A stretch of DNA of 20,452 bases. Origin: JBAPRR01 sp049281195 (GTDB lineage Bacteria; Actinomycetota; Acidimicrobiia; Acidimicrobiales; CAVXTF01). Shown piece after piece: positions 1 through 6,722 of the stretch. Position 1 is the stretch's first letter. Each line of letters starts with the position of its first letter. The position numbers and the translations under genes were made by a program. The stretch covers positions 1 to 20,452 of the forward strand of contig JBAPRR010000212.1 of assembly GCA_049281195.1 (NCBI GenBank), given 5' to 3'. The notes beneath the pieces were generated by a model, which was not told the DNA's origin, made no database searches, and worked only from the letters and a program-made list of their open reading frames with translations.

Positions 1-2980
1 CAGAAGTGCCGGTCACATAGGCGAAGGACTCCGGCAGGGTCACGGTAACTGTCGGGCTCGACTCGGAGTTGCTAACCGTCAGGTTGACGTTATAGGTGAC
101 AGTTCCGCCGCCGCTCTCGTCAGATGCCAGAGGGAGGCTGGGAAGATCGACCGCCTGCCATTGATATGAGGCAGGCGGGACCGTGGACAATATGAGGTCG
201 CCGAGATCGATCGTCGGGTATCCCGGCGTATCGGTTGTGTCCCCGTTCAACAGTTGGCCGAGCGTCGTCCCGTTGTACGCGCTGAGGTCGGCGAGCGTGG
301 CACCGGGAAGGATCACCCCCGCGGTGTAGGCGTCTCCGAGGGTTCCGCTTGCACAGTCTGGATAGGTGCTGCAGTCGACGACTGCCGACAGGTCGCCGAT
401 AGAGCTCAAAGGTATCGAGCTGAGCGGTATCGAGCTGAGCGGTATCGAGCTGAGCGGTATCGAGCTAAGCGGGTTGCTACCGAGGTCGATCGAACTGAGA
501 GGGATCGAGCTCAGAGGCGAGGATGCGAGGTCGATCGAGCTCAACGGGATCGAGCTCAGAGGGATCGAGCTCAAAGGCACGCCGGCAAGGGCAAGAGCCA
601 GCAGCGTCACGTCGGTAGTGGAGTCCGACGAGCCGATTCCGAAATCGGAACAACTGAAGCCGATGCTCGGGTTTCCGAGCTCGGCGCACCACGCTTGGAG
701 CGCGTCGTAGCCGGTTTCGGTGCCTCCGAGCCCTATGGAGCTGAGTGGGGTGGAGCCGAGATCGATCGAGCTCAGAGGGATCGAGCTGAGCGGCGAGGAG
801 GATAGGTCGAGATCCCCGACGTCGACCGTGTCCAGGTTGGCGGCAGACGTTGCGTTGTCCAATACGTTTGCCAGGGTTACCGCTTCGAGCGGGACATTCT
901 CATATGGCGTCCCGTTTAAGACTCCTTCCCATCCTGTGCAGGCGGTAGCCGGGGACGGACCGCAGCCGGCCGGATAGGTGATCGACAGATCTGACAGCAG
1001 CGTGCTTTCCAGGGCCTGTTCCGCCGCCTGGATCCCCGAGGGGAGGCTCCCGCCGCCCGGTGCGGCAATCGAGCTCAGAGGTATGGAGCTGAGCGGGATC
1101 GAGCTGAGCGGCGAAGAATCAAGACCGATGGAACTGAGGGGGATGGAACTAAGAGGCGCAGACGCGGCGTCTCCAGAACCCGAGTTGGTGGAACCGGTGA
1201 CGCTCGACGTCGAGATCGCGGACTCCGGAACCGTTTCCACCCCGTTGACGGTCGGTGAAGAAGTCGTGATCGACGCCGTAACTCCCGAGGAGAGGTTTAG
1301 ACTCGCGTCCGACCAAAATGCCTCGTTGGGATAGTCGGGGTCCGAGAAATTCGACCTTTGTCCGATCACCGCATAGAGGGGATCGGTACCTACATTTCCC
1401 ACCTGGTCAACTATCGGAGTGGAGATCCCCGGTCCGCTCAGGGCGACTGTCGCGTTTCCGGTTTCGTCGACCGAAACGGAAACGTCGTATGTGAATCCGG
1501 TCGCCGGGCTGGAGAAGATGTCAGTGCTTCCGCTCTCGCCGTAAGCGGCTCCAAGCGTGCTGCTCGCCCAAATTCCGTAGCCGCCGTCCGAGGGATCGAG
1601 ATCGCCTTCTACAGAGACCGCTTCCGATTGATCGGCGGACACCAGGTATATGAGGAAGGGGCTTCCGTACGAGTTCTGACCTTCAACCGAGGTCTTGAAC
1701 GTGAAAGGTCCTTGACACGCGGTGACCGATTGGATCCCGACGAAGTGGTTCGGTTCGTCGGCCCCTTCCACTTCCATTCCCGAACCTGGGAAGTCAAGAC
1801 TGGGCTGGGCGTCAATGTCGGAGAGGTCCGAGGCGACAGCAGATACGAGCGGGGTCTGGGTTTCCCAGTCAGACGACAAGGTGCTGCCTTGGAAGTTGTC
1901 CGAGAATCCGGTGCACGTGCTCGCGGGAGCTGGGACCCCATAGACCCAGGTGTCGCTGACGTAGCTGGTTCCGTTGTAGCCACCGAACATGACCAGCTGG
2001 CTGCTGTCGGGGTCGTAAGCCATCGCCGCGTTGGCGAGGGCTTCGGGGCTGTTCGGGGGGTTCAGGTTGTCGAACTTGGAACCGTCCCAATCGAACGTGT
2101 CGTCGAGCTGGTAGTCCTCGGTCGAGTCACCCCCGTAATAGATGACCTGACCCGTAGCCGCATCGTCGGCCATCGAAGCTCCGTACGAGGCGCCAGGCGT
2201 ATATTCGGGAGTCAGCTGGTTCCAGGTACTCCCGTTCCACCCCCACGTGTCCGCATAACCGCTCCCACCGAAGACGATTATCTGCTGGGAAACGGGGTCA
2301 TAGGAAGCTGCGGCGAAAGCTCGTCCGACCGAGGGACTCTGGGCCGGCTCGAGTCCGTTCCACTCTGTTCCGGTCCACTCCCAGGTGTCGTCGGCGTCTC
2401 CCTCTCCTTCGTTTCCTGCGTAGAGGATGAACTGGCTCGTCGACGGGTCGTAGACCATCGAGGCTCCATAACGTCCCAGGGGATTTCCGGAGCCGGGTGT
2501 GACGTTGCTCCAGTCGGTTCCATCCCACAACCAGGTGTCGTTGTACAAGGTGGATCCGTCGGGGGACTGCCCACCGAAAAGCACCAACTGATCCGTCGCC
2601 CCGTCGTACGCCAGGGACTCACCGAACCTTGGAGAAGGACTGTTGGAGGGACTGAGCTCCGTCCAGTTCGTGCCGTTCCAAGACCAGGTTTCTAAGACCT
2701 CGTCGCCGGACACCGATCCAACGAGGATCATCTGTCCGGTCGCCTGATCGAATGCCATCGCGGATTCGATCATTGCCGGGGGAGATTGGGCCGGGGTCTC
2801 ATTGGTCCAGGTCGGTGTACCGCCTTGGGCCTGAGAAGGCGTTGCCTGAATTGCCTGCAGGCTCATTAGCGCGAGCAGTAATGCCAGCGCCACCCCCAAC
2901 CGGACGACACGTCGTTTCGCACCGGTCCACGGACGCATCTGTCGATGCATCACATGGTGATGCCCACCCGTTCGTCTCAT
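1..2980 (-). CDS. Large secreted kelch-repeat protein with PLSSI pentad repeats (partial, C-terminus beyond left edge)
   Basis: The frame is open from an ATG at 2980 to the window edge (993 codons). GAGGGG lies 7 nt before the ATG. Residues 22-51 (KRR, then a hydrophobic stretch, then ATPSQA) form a signal peptide, so the protein is exported. Six kelch-like repeats (about 70-345) share the pattern MxYDxxTxQxxxFGG followed by DTWxWxGxxW, as in a beta-propeller. Residues 356-560 begin GFSDNFQGSTLSSDW and resemble a concanavalin/LamG-type sandwich. Residues 609-638, 725-749 and 802-861 are strict pentads, mostly PLSSI. Between and after them are Cys-containing segments with TLxDL/LGDL motifs. 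The last 45 or so residues resemble a DUF11-type beta domain. Function is unknown; surface adhesion or an extracellular scaffold is a guess. Start and frame are certain; domain names rest on pattern only. Confidence 0.85.
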   Translation of the reverse strand, partial: MRRTGGHHHVMHRQMRPWTGAKRRVVRLGVALALLLALMSLQAIQATPSQAQGGTPTWTNETPAQSPPAMIESAMAFDQATGQMILVGSVSGDEVLETWSWNGTNWTELSPSNSPSPRFGESLAYDGATDQLVLFGGQSPDGSTLYNDTWLWDGTDWSNVTPGSGNPLGRYGASMVYDPSTSQFILYAGNEGEGDADDTWEWTGTEWNGLEPAQSPSVGRAFAAASYDPVSQQIIVFGGSGYADTWGWNGSTWNQLTPEYTPGASYGASMADDAATGQVIYYGGDSTEDYQLDDTFDWDGSKFDNLNPPNSPEALANAAMAYDPDSSQLVMFGGYNGTSYVSDTWVYGVPAPASTCTGFSDNFQGSTLSSDWETQTPLVSAVASDLSDIDAQPSLDFPGSGMEVEGADEPNHFVGIQSVTACQGPFTFKTSVEGQNSYGSPFLIYLVSADQSEAVSVEGDLDPSDGGYGIWASSTLGAAYGESGSTDIFSSPATGFTYDVSVSVDETGNATVALSGPGISTPIVDQVGNVGTDPLYAVIGQRSNFSDPDYPNEAFWSDASLNLSSGVTASITTSSPTVNGVETVPESAISTSSVTGSTNSGSGDAASAPLSSIPLSSIGLDSSPLSSIPLSSIPLSSIAAPGGGSLPSGIQAAEQALESTLLSDLSITYPAGCGPSPATACTGWEGVLNGTPYENVPLEAVTLANVLDNATSAANLDTVDVGDLDLSSSPLSSIPLSSIDLGSTPLSSIGLGGTETGYDALQAWCAELGNPSIGFSCSDFGIGSSDSTTDVTLLALALAGVPLSSIPLSSIPLSSIDLASSPLSSIPLSSIDLGSNPLSSIPLSSIPLSSIPLSSIPLSSIGDLSAVVDCSTYPDCASGTLGDAYTAGVILPGATLADLSAYNGTTLGQLLNGDTTDTPGYPTIDLGDLILSTVPPASYQWQAVDLPSLPLASDESGGGTVTYNVNLTVSNSESSPTVTVTLPESFAYVTGTS
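398..577 (-). repeat. PLSSI pentad block C (12 units of 15 bp)
   Basis: Twelve contiguous five-residue units in the frame of the large secreted protein: three PLSSI, DLASS, two PLSSI, DLGSN, then five PLSSI. The last five are close to identical in DNA too (plus-strand unit GGTATCGAGCTGAGC, about 411-470). Leu at every fifth position with small flanking residues resembles the pentapeptide-repeat beta-helix, but Pro replaces the usual Asp/Asn before Leu. Confidence 0.9.
734..808 (-). repeat. PLSSI pentad block B (5 units of 15 bp)
   Basis: Five contiguous pentads in the same frame: DLSSS, PLSSI, PLSSI, DLGST, PLSSI. It is separated from block C by about 52 residues that contain two cysteines. 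Confidence 0.88.
1067..1156 (-). repeat. PLSSI pentad block A (6 units of 15 bp)
   Basis: Six contiguous pentads in the same frame: PLSSI, PLSSI, GLDSS, PLSSI, PLSSI, PLSSI. It follows a Ser/Thr-rich linker after the LamG-like segment. Confidence 0.88.
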
Positions 2981-3333
2981 GGGAATTCCCCTCGAACCCT
3001 GCGACGCCCCGCCCAAGGCCGTCGATCCACGCCGTCGTCACACCGTAGTCGCAGCCTCTTTAAGGCTGACACCTGAGCGTCCCACGTGCCGCAGAGGCAG
3101 TTCATTAGCTAAGGCAACAGATGCTCAGATATGCGGAGAATGCAAATACAGCGTGAACAGAATTAAAACTCGCGGTTAACGAATGCCTTCAAGCTCGCGA
3201 ATTTTCGTTAGGAGTTCTTCGCGTCGGTCCCGGACTACTTCTCTGATACGACAGAAAAAGCGGCGGCCTCGGAAACTTTTATCGTTCCCGAGGCCGCAGC
3301 CTTTGCAGCTGCGTATGTGCCTATGGTCGTTCG
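2981..3333. other. Intergenic region between the kelch protein gene and the S53 peptidase gene
   Basis: No convincing gene. It holds the peptidase terminator (3251-3297) and the leader of the kelch gene. A small hairpin (CAGCCT/AGGCTG, 3052-3068) lies in that leader. The stretch at about 3100-3240 is visibly richer in A+T than its surroundings and probably holds the kelch promoter, but no clean -35/-10 pair could be assigned. Confidence 0.6.
3251..3297 (-). terminator. Intrinsic terminator of the S53 peptidase gene
   Basis: Read leftward, GCGGCCTCGG (3297-3288) pairs perfectly with CCGAGGCCGC (3272-3263). The stem can be extended to 14 positions with one mismatch around a 7-nt loop. It is followed by CGCTTTTTCTG, giving a U tract at 3259-3255. 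It lies about 37 bp beyond the stop codon. Confidence 0.85.
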
Positions 3334-5367
3334 CTATGCCCGCCCGGTGATGAGCGGTGTCATCTTCGGCGTTCCGATACCTGTCGCCAAGTCATATCCG
3401 GGCGTGGTCGGGAAGAGACCGTTGTTGTTGGTCGTCTGGCCGGCGCCGGTGATGTCGTGGAAGTAGGTTCCCGCCGTGTCGTTGAACAGCTCGTAGATGA
3501 GCGGGTTGATGTTTCCGCTCCTGGCACCCTGGTAGCTGTCGCGGTCGGCGATGATCGCAGACCAAAGCGGCGAAGAGAGGCTCGTGCCCCCGATCCCGAA
3601 CCAGCCGGGAGAAGGCTCGCTGCCGCTGAACGTCGCACAGGTGCTGTAGGGCGTGCTCGAGCTGCCCGTGCAGTACTCGGCGTAAGGCGTGTACTCGTCT
3701 GCGTCCGCCGAGATGTCCGGAACCTCTCGGCAAGGGGTGCCGTCTTCTGCGAGTGAGCACTGTGTGGTTCCGTTTCCGGTGGTGCTGTCGGGATTGCTCA
3801 CTCCCGGACCTGCCTGGTAGTAGGGACGACCCCAGTACTGGCTGTTGCCGCCACCGCCTGCTCCGGAGGCTGCGCACCAGTAAAGACCGGGGTGCTTGCC
3901 TTCATTGGCGCTTTCGTTGCACAGGTCGTCAGTGTTCCAGACCGTCTCGGTGCCGCTCGGGTAAGTCGCCGTCGGGCTAGTACCCGGGTTGTAGTTCTCG
4001 AGCGAGGTTCCTCCGACGCTCGTGACCCAAGGTTGTGCCGGAGGGTCGAGGACGTTGACGATGGTCGTGCCGTTGGTCCTGATGCACTCGAAGGCACCAG
4101 TGTCCCCTTCCGCTCCGAACATGCTCTGGCCCTGAGTCGCCATCTGCTCGAAGATCTCGTTCTCGGCCTGAACGACCCCGACCGGCGCGTCGTTTTCGCA
4201 CACCGCCCAGCTGGAGCTGACGACGGCCGCCGTGTCCTGCTTGGCGATTGCGTGGTACTCGGCGAGCTCGGTCTGTCCGGTGAAGTCGTTAGGAGCGTTG
4301 TACACCTCGAGGCTGCTCATGTCGGGAGATACCGCCAACTGAGTCTCGATGTCCGCGTCTACCTCGATGTCACCGTTGTACCCGTTGTACTTCTTCGGGC
4401 AGCGGTCGCCGGTCGGGCATTTCGGGTTGAGCGGACCTCCGAGGACCACAACATTCTTGAGCGGCGGGGTGTAGTTCGATCCGTAGAACTGGCTGGCCCA
4501 GTTGTCTATATCCGATGCCTGGTACCAGGACAGCTCGAACACCGCGGTCGTGACACCCCCACCCTCTGACTTCGGGCCGAGGTCGGGTGCGCCGTAAAGC
4601 GAGTTCGTCTGCGACGGGGTGAGCCCGCTGCAGCCGGGGCCGCCGCCGTAGCCGTAAGGGAACCCCGTGCCCTTGTTCACGTATGCGAAGAGCTCCTGCT
4701 TCGTGACGTAACCGGTCTCACAACTCGAGGCGGAAGAGGCCTTCTTCGCAGATGCGGGCAGGTGCTCAACCTGGTCGTGCAGGCGCACCGTGTCGGTCAG
4801 ACCCACGACGCCCAGCACTTCGTTGGCGAGATTGCGAGGCATCATCAGTGCCGTGGCGTTCGAGTAGTAGGACACGCCGTGAGAGTCGACAAAGTTGCGC
4901 AGCGTCGTCTTGAAAGTGGAATCCATCTTCGTGCTCGAGCCGACCGCGTTCACCAGGAACGGGGAGGAAGACGAGGTGATATGCAGACCACTCGACTTCA
5001 GGTATCCCTCCACGGCGGCTGATTGAGCGTGTGTAGGGGCAAACAGGGCGTCGAACTGCCCGGCCTTGAGCCAGTGTCCATAGTCCTTGTTGCCCGGAGT
5101 CGAAACTGCCTTCAGAAGGCTCTGCAGGCGTGCGTTGTCGCGCGGGGCGAGAACGACCTCAACCGACATTGCGGCGGTGTGATAGGTGCCGGTGACCTTG
5201 TCGGTCGTCGGATTGACGCTTTTCGGCAACGCCACGAACAAAGCAGCAGCCTTAGCGTGAGCCGTAACCGAACTCGGAGTTGACGCAATTGCCGGAGCCG
5301 CGAACAGGCTCGAGGCTCCGAGAATGGCCACGCCGACGATTGCCGTCCGGACCGAATGGTGCTTCAT
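3334..5367 (-). CDS. Secreted S53 family peptidase (sedolisin/kumamolisin type)
   Basis: A 677-residue serine-carboxyl protease that probably degrades proteins outside the cell at acid pH. Residues 1-29 are a signal peptide (AAPAIAS). Residues about 45-200 are the pro-kumamolisin activation domain, with PGNKDYGHWL typical of the family. The catalytic domain shows Glu335 and Asp339 in EVDADIE (the ExxxD pair), the oxyanion Asp422 in GAEGDTGA, and the nucleophile Ser596 in GIGGTSLSSP. Asp638 (FHDITGAG) and Asp659 (GYDLATGIGTP) match the C-terminal calcium site. All key residues are present, so the enzyme should be active after self-cleavage of the propeptide. GGGAGGG precedes the ATG by 6 nt. 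It is monocistronic, with its own terminator. Confidence 0.95.
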   Translation of the reverse strand: MKHHSVRTAIVGVAILGASSLFAAPAIASTPSSVTAHAKAAALFVALPKSVNPTTDKVTGTYHTAAMSVEVVLAPRDNARLQSLLKAVSTPGNKDYGHWLKAGQFDALFAPTHAQSAAVEGYLKSSGLHITSSSSPFLVNAVGSSTKMDSTFKTTLRNFVDSHGVSYYSNATALMMPRNLANEVLGVVGLTDTVRLHDQVEHLPASAKKASSASSCETGYVTKQELFAYVNKGTGFPYGYGGGPGCSGLTPSQTNSLYGAPDLGPKSEGGGVTTAVFELSWYQASDIDNWASQFYGSNYTPPLKNVVVLGGPLNPKCPTGDRCPKKYNGYNGDIEVDADIETQLAVSPDMSSLEVYNAPNDFTGQTELAEYHAIAKQDTAAVVSSSWAVCENDAPVGVVQAENEIFEQMATQGQSMFGAEGDTGAFECIRTNGTTIVNVLDPPAQPWVTSVGGTSLENYNPGTSPTATYPSGTETVWNTDDLCNESANEGKHPGLYWCAASGAGGGGNSQYWGRPYYQAGPGVSNPDSTTGNGTTQCSLAEDGTPCREVPDISADADEYTPYAEYCTGSSSTPYSTCATFSGSEPSPGWFGIGGTSLSSPLWSAIIADRDSYQGARSGNINPLIYELFNDTAGTYFHDITGAGQTTNNNGLFPTTPGYDLATGIGTPKMTPLITGRA

Positions 5368-5864
5368 GAGCAGCCCTCCCTTGCTCTCATGCGCTTGAGT
5401 GGGATCTCAAGCAGCAGTCGGTGCCCCGACCGAAGAAGGCGGATCACCAACGGCGCGATGCAACCTAATACGACGATTGCTCCTCCTGCCCGACTTACGA
5501 TTCCCCGCCATTCCCGGCCACATCCTTGCTGAATGCATGGATTTGTGTCAAGAAGCGAGGCCGGTTAAAGCGGATTCGGGGAGGCAGAAAGGTCGAGGGA
5601 CCCGTGTGGGAATTAAACAAATCCCCAGGTTTTGCGCTTGTTACCCCCAGGTGGGATCGAAGATGATGAAAACGCGCAGGTTCGGTTTAGAGAAATCGGA
5701 GAGGCGGAAATCCCTGCGTAAAACAAGCCTTGTAAGGCGGGGACGCCTCTAGTTCGGCGTCGACATCGGCGGGTCGCCAGTGTCTGGCGCTTGACGGGTT
5801 GCCGCCTCGGTGTGACTGCAGCCCCCCGCAGGAGCATCTGAGGCGGCACCTCGTATTTACGGGT
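5368..5864. other. Intergenic region upstream of the S53 peptidase gene
   Basis: No supported gene on either strand. It contains a leftward TTGACA (5551-5546) that could be the -35 of the peptidase promoter, although no good -10 follows at 17 bp. CCCCAGGT occurs twice (5623-5630 and 5645-5652), 22 bp apart. There is a perfect 6-3-6 dyad CGCCAG-TGT-CTGGCG (5775-5789) and a large hairpin near the end of the membrane protein gene. Confidence 0.55.
5801..5847 (-). terminator. Possible U-less terminator hairpin after the four-helix membrane protein
   Basis: GCCGCCTC (5801-5808) pairs perfectly with GAGGCGGC (5840-5847), and an inner CTGC/GCAG pair lies within the loop. It starts 17 bp past the stop codon of the upstream gene. 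There is no U tract, so it may be a strong-stem terminator or just an mRNA 3' end structure. Confidence 0.35.
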
Positions 5865-6479
5865 TCAGCTTGCGAGCAGCGTGCGACCCCGGTCCTCCTT
5901 GGAGCCTTCCGCCGGGCCGTCATGCGCGCTTTGGGTTCTCGCAAATCGCGAGCCGAGGCGTGTCGCCACTGATGCGAGGGGGAGTGGTGTCACCTCGCCT
6001 GCCGCCAACAGTTCCGCTTCACGTGCTCCTCGATGCATGAACCTTCTGGCCCGAACCTCGCGGAGGACTACAGAACCGATGGCGGTTGCCGCCAGGAGGA
6101 GGGCAGAGGCGCCAGCGATAACCGCCAGGGATCGGGTGCCCGCGACAGCGGCGGCAATCGATGTTCCAAGCTGCACCGCCGCGGCGATCGGAAGAAGGGC
6201 AGTGGAACCGGGAAGGCCCCGGGCGATGGTGGAACGGCGCATCACCAAGACGAGAGCGGTGACGAGCAGGGGCAGAGCAGCATCACGGACGAAGCTGAGC
6301 GCCGTACCGGATCCGCTCCCTACCGACAGCCAACCGATCCACAGGTACCCGAGGACGAGGCTGGCGTTGGCTGCAAGCATGAGACCGGGGCATGCGAAGT
6401 CTGTTGCTCGGACCTCACCCTTGTAGGGGAGGGGGGCGACCAAGGGAGCGGTCGAGGCCGAACTTCGAAGCTGACTCAC
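5865..6479 (-). CDS. Four-helix membrane protein of unknown function
   Basis: 204 residues from a GTG start. AGGAG lies 7 nt upstream, which decides the start. Four hydrophobic segments are visible at about 31-53, 63-80, 92-113 and 116-138. They are followed by a basic stretch (REVRARRFMHRGAR) and a hydrophilic C-terminal tail of about 55 residues, so the tail is probably cytoplasmic. I recognise no family. Real coding is supported by the ribosome site and the membrane pattern; the arginine-rich open frame on the opposite strand has neither. It stands alone behind a long leader with two dyad elements, suggesting dedicated regulation. Gene call fairly sure, function unknown. Confidence 0.7.
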   Translation of the reverse strand: MSQLRSSASTAPLVAPLPYKGEVRATDFACPGLMLAANASLVLGYLWIGWLSVGSGSGTALSFVRDAALPLLVTALVLVMRRSTIARGLPGSTALLPIAAAVQLGTSIAAAVAGTRSLAVIAGASALLLAATAIGSVVLREVRARRFMHRGAREAELLAAGEVTPLPLASVATRLGSRFARTQSAHDGPAEGSKEDRGRTLLAS

Positions 6480-6499
6480 AAATGGGCTCCTGATCTGTA

Positions 6500-6537
6500 G
6501 ATGACTAACTACTACTAATCCTATGGATTAAGTCATC
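6500..6537. promoter_or_regulatory. Nested inverted repeats with the 15-bp dyad TAATCC-TAT-GGATTA
   Basis: A perfect 6-3-6 dyad at 6516-6530 sits inside a second perfect arm pair, GATGACT (6500-6506) and AGTCATC (6531-6537). It ends about 20 bp before the GTG of the membrane protein gene, so it overlaps the leader or transcription start. It shares the pattern TNANCC-TAY-GGNTNA with the dyad at 6674-6688. It could be an operator or an RNA hairpin. Confidence 0.5.
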
Positions 6538-6665
6538 TTTATGCCCGTCAGGACCGGCGTCAAACGTTTTCGTGAAAAACGCCTTGACCTCGGCTGGAGT
6601 TGCGCCAATCCGCGATTGCGGCGCGACATGGAGGCCGTCCGTAATGAATTGCCTCAAGCAACCTT

Positions 6666-6697
6666 TTTATAGATCAACCTACGGTTGAATTAATCAA
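6666..6697 (-). promoter_or_regulatory. Candidate MerR-type promoter with a dyad in a 19-20-bp spacer
   Basis: Read leftward: TTGATT (6697-6692), a 20-bp spacer, then TATAAA (6671-6666); CTATAA gives 19 bp. A perfect dyad, TCAACC-TAC-GGTTGA (6674-6688), is centred in the spacer to within half a base. An over-long spacer holding an operator dyad is the known signature of promoters activated by MerR-family regulators. The first leftward gene is the four-helix membrane protein, about 190 bp downstream. No MerR gene is in the window. Confidence 0.5.
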
Positions 6698-6722
6698 GCG
6701 GCTCCGGACGAATCAAGCGGCT
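6692..6722. repeat. Short tandem duplication across the desaturase stop codon
   Basis: AATCAAGCGGCT occurs at 6692-6703 and again at 6711-6722, offset by 19 bp. The right copy carries the stop codon of the desaturase gene. The left copy supplies the -35-like TTGATT of the candidate MerR-type promoter. Confidence 0.6.

Noticed and set aside
254..805. Plus-strand open frames with YRAER or IELSG repeats
   Set aside because: They are the reverse strand of the PLSSI repeat in the large leftward gene, which has a signal peptide, ribosome site and continuous domains. The plus-strand frames have none of these.
1358..2695. A 445-codon plus-strand open frame
   Set aside because: It lies opposite the kelch repeats, shows no recognisable domain and is explained by high GC content in the antisense frame.
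3038..3140. Possible riboswitch in the leader of the kelch gene
   Set aside because: A GGGACGC string and a CAGCCT/AGGCTG hairpin recall parts of the cyclic di-GMP (GEMM) element, but the conserved core and receptor segments could not be matched.
5399..5752. A 117-codon plus-strand open frame upstream of the S53 gene
   Set aside because: No ribosome site, no domain and a basic, low-information translation. The region is better read as noncoding.
5881..6426. A 181-codon plus-strand open frame opposite the four-helix membrane protein
   Set aside because: Arginine-rich translation typical of antisense GC-rich frames. The minus-strand frame has a good ribosome site and membrane helices.
6559..6588. 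Imperfect hairpin GTCAA...CGTTTT/AAAACG...TTGAC as a terminator
   Set aside because: It lies about 125 bp past the desaturase stop, has an A/T-rich stem and no following T tract, so a terminator role is not supported.
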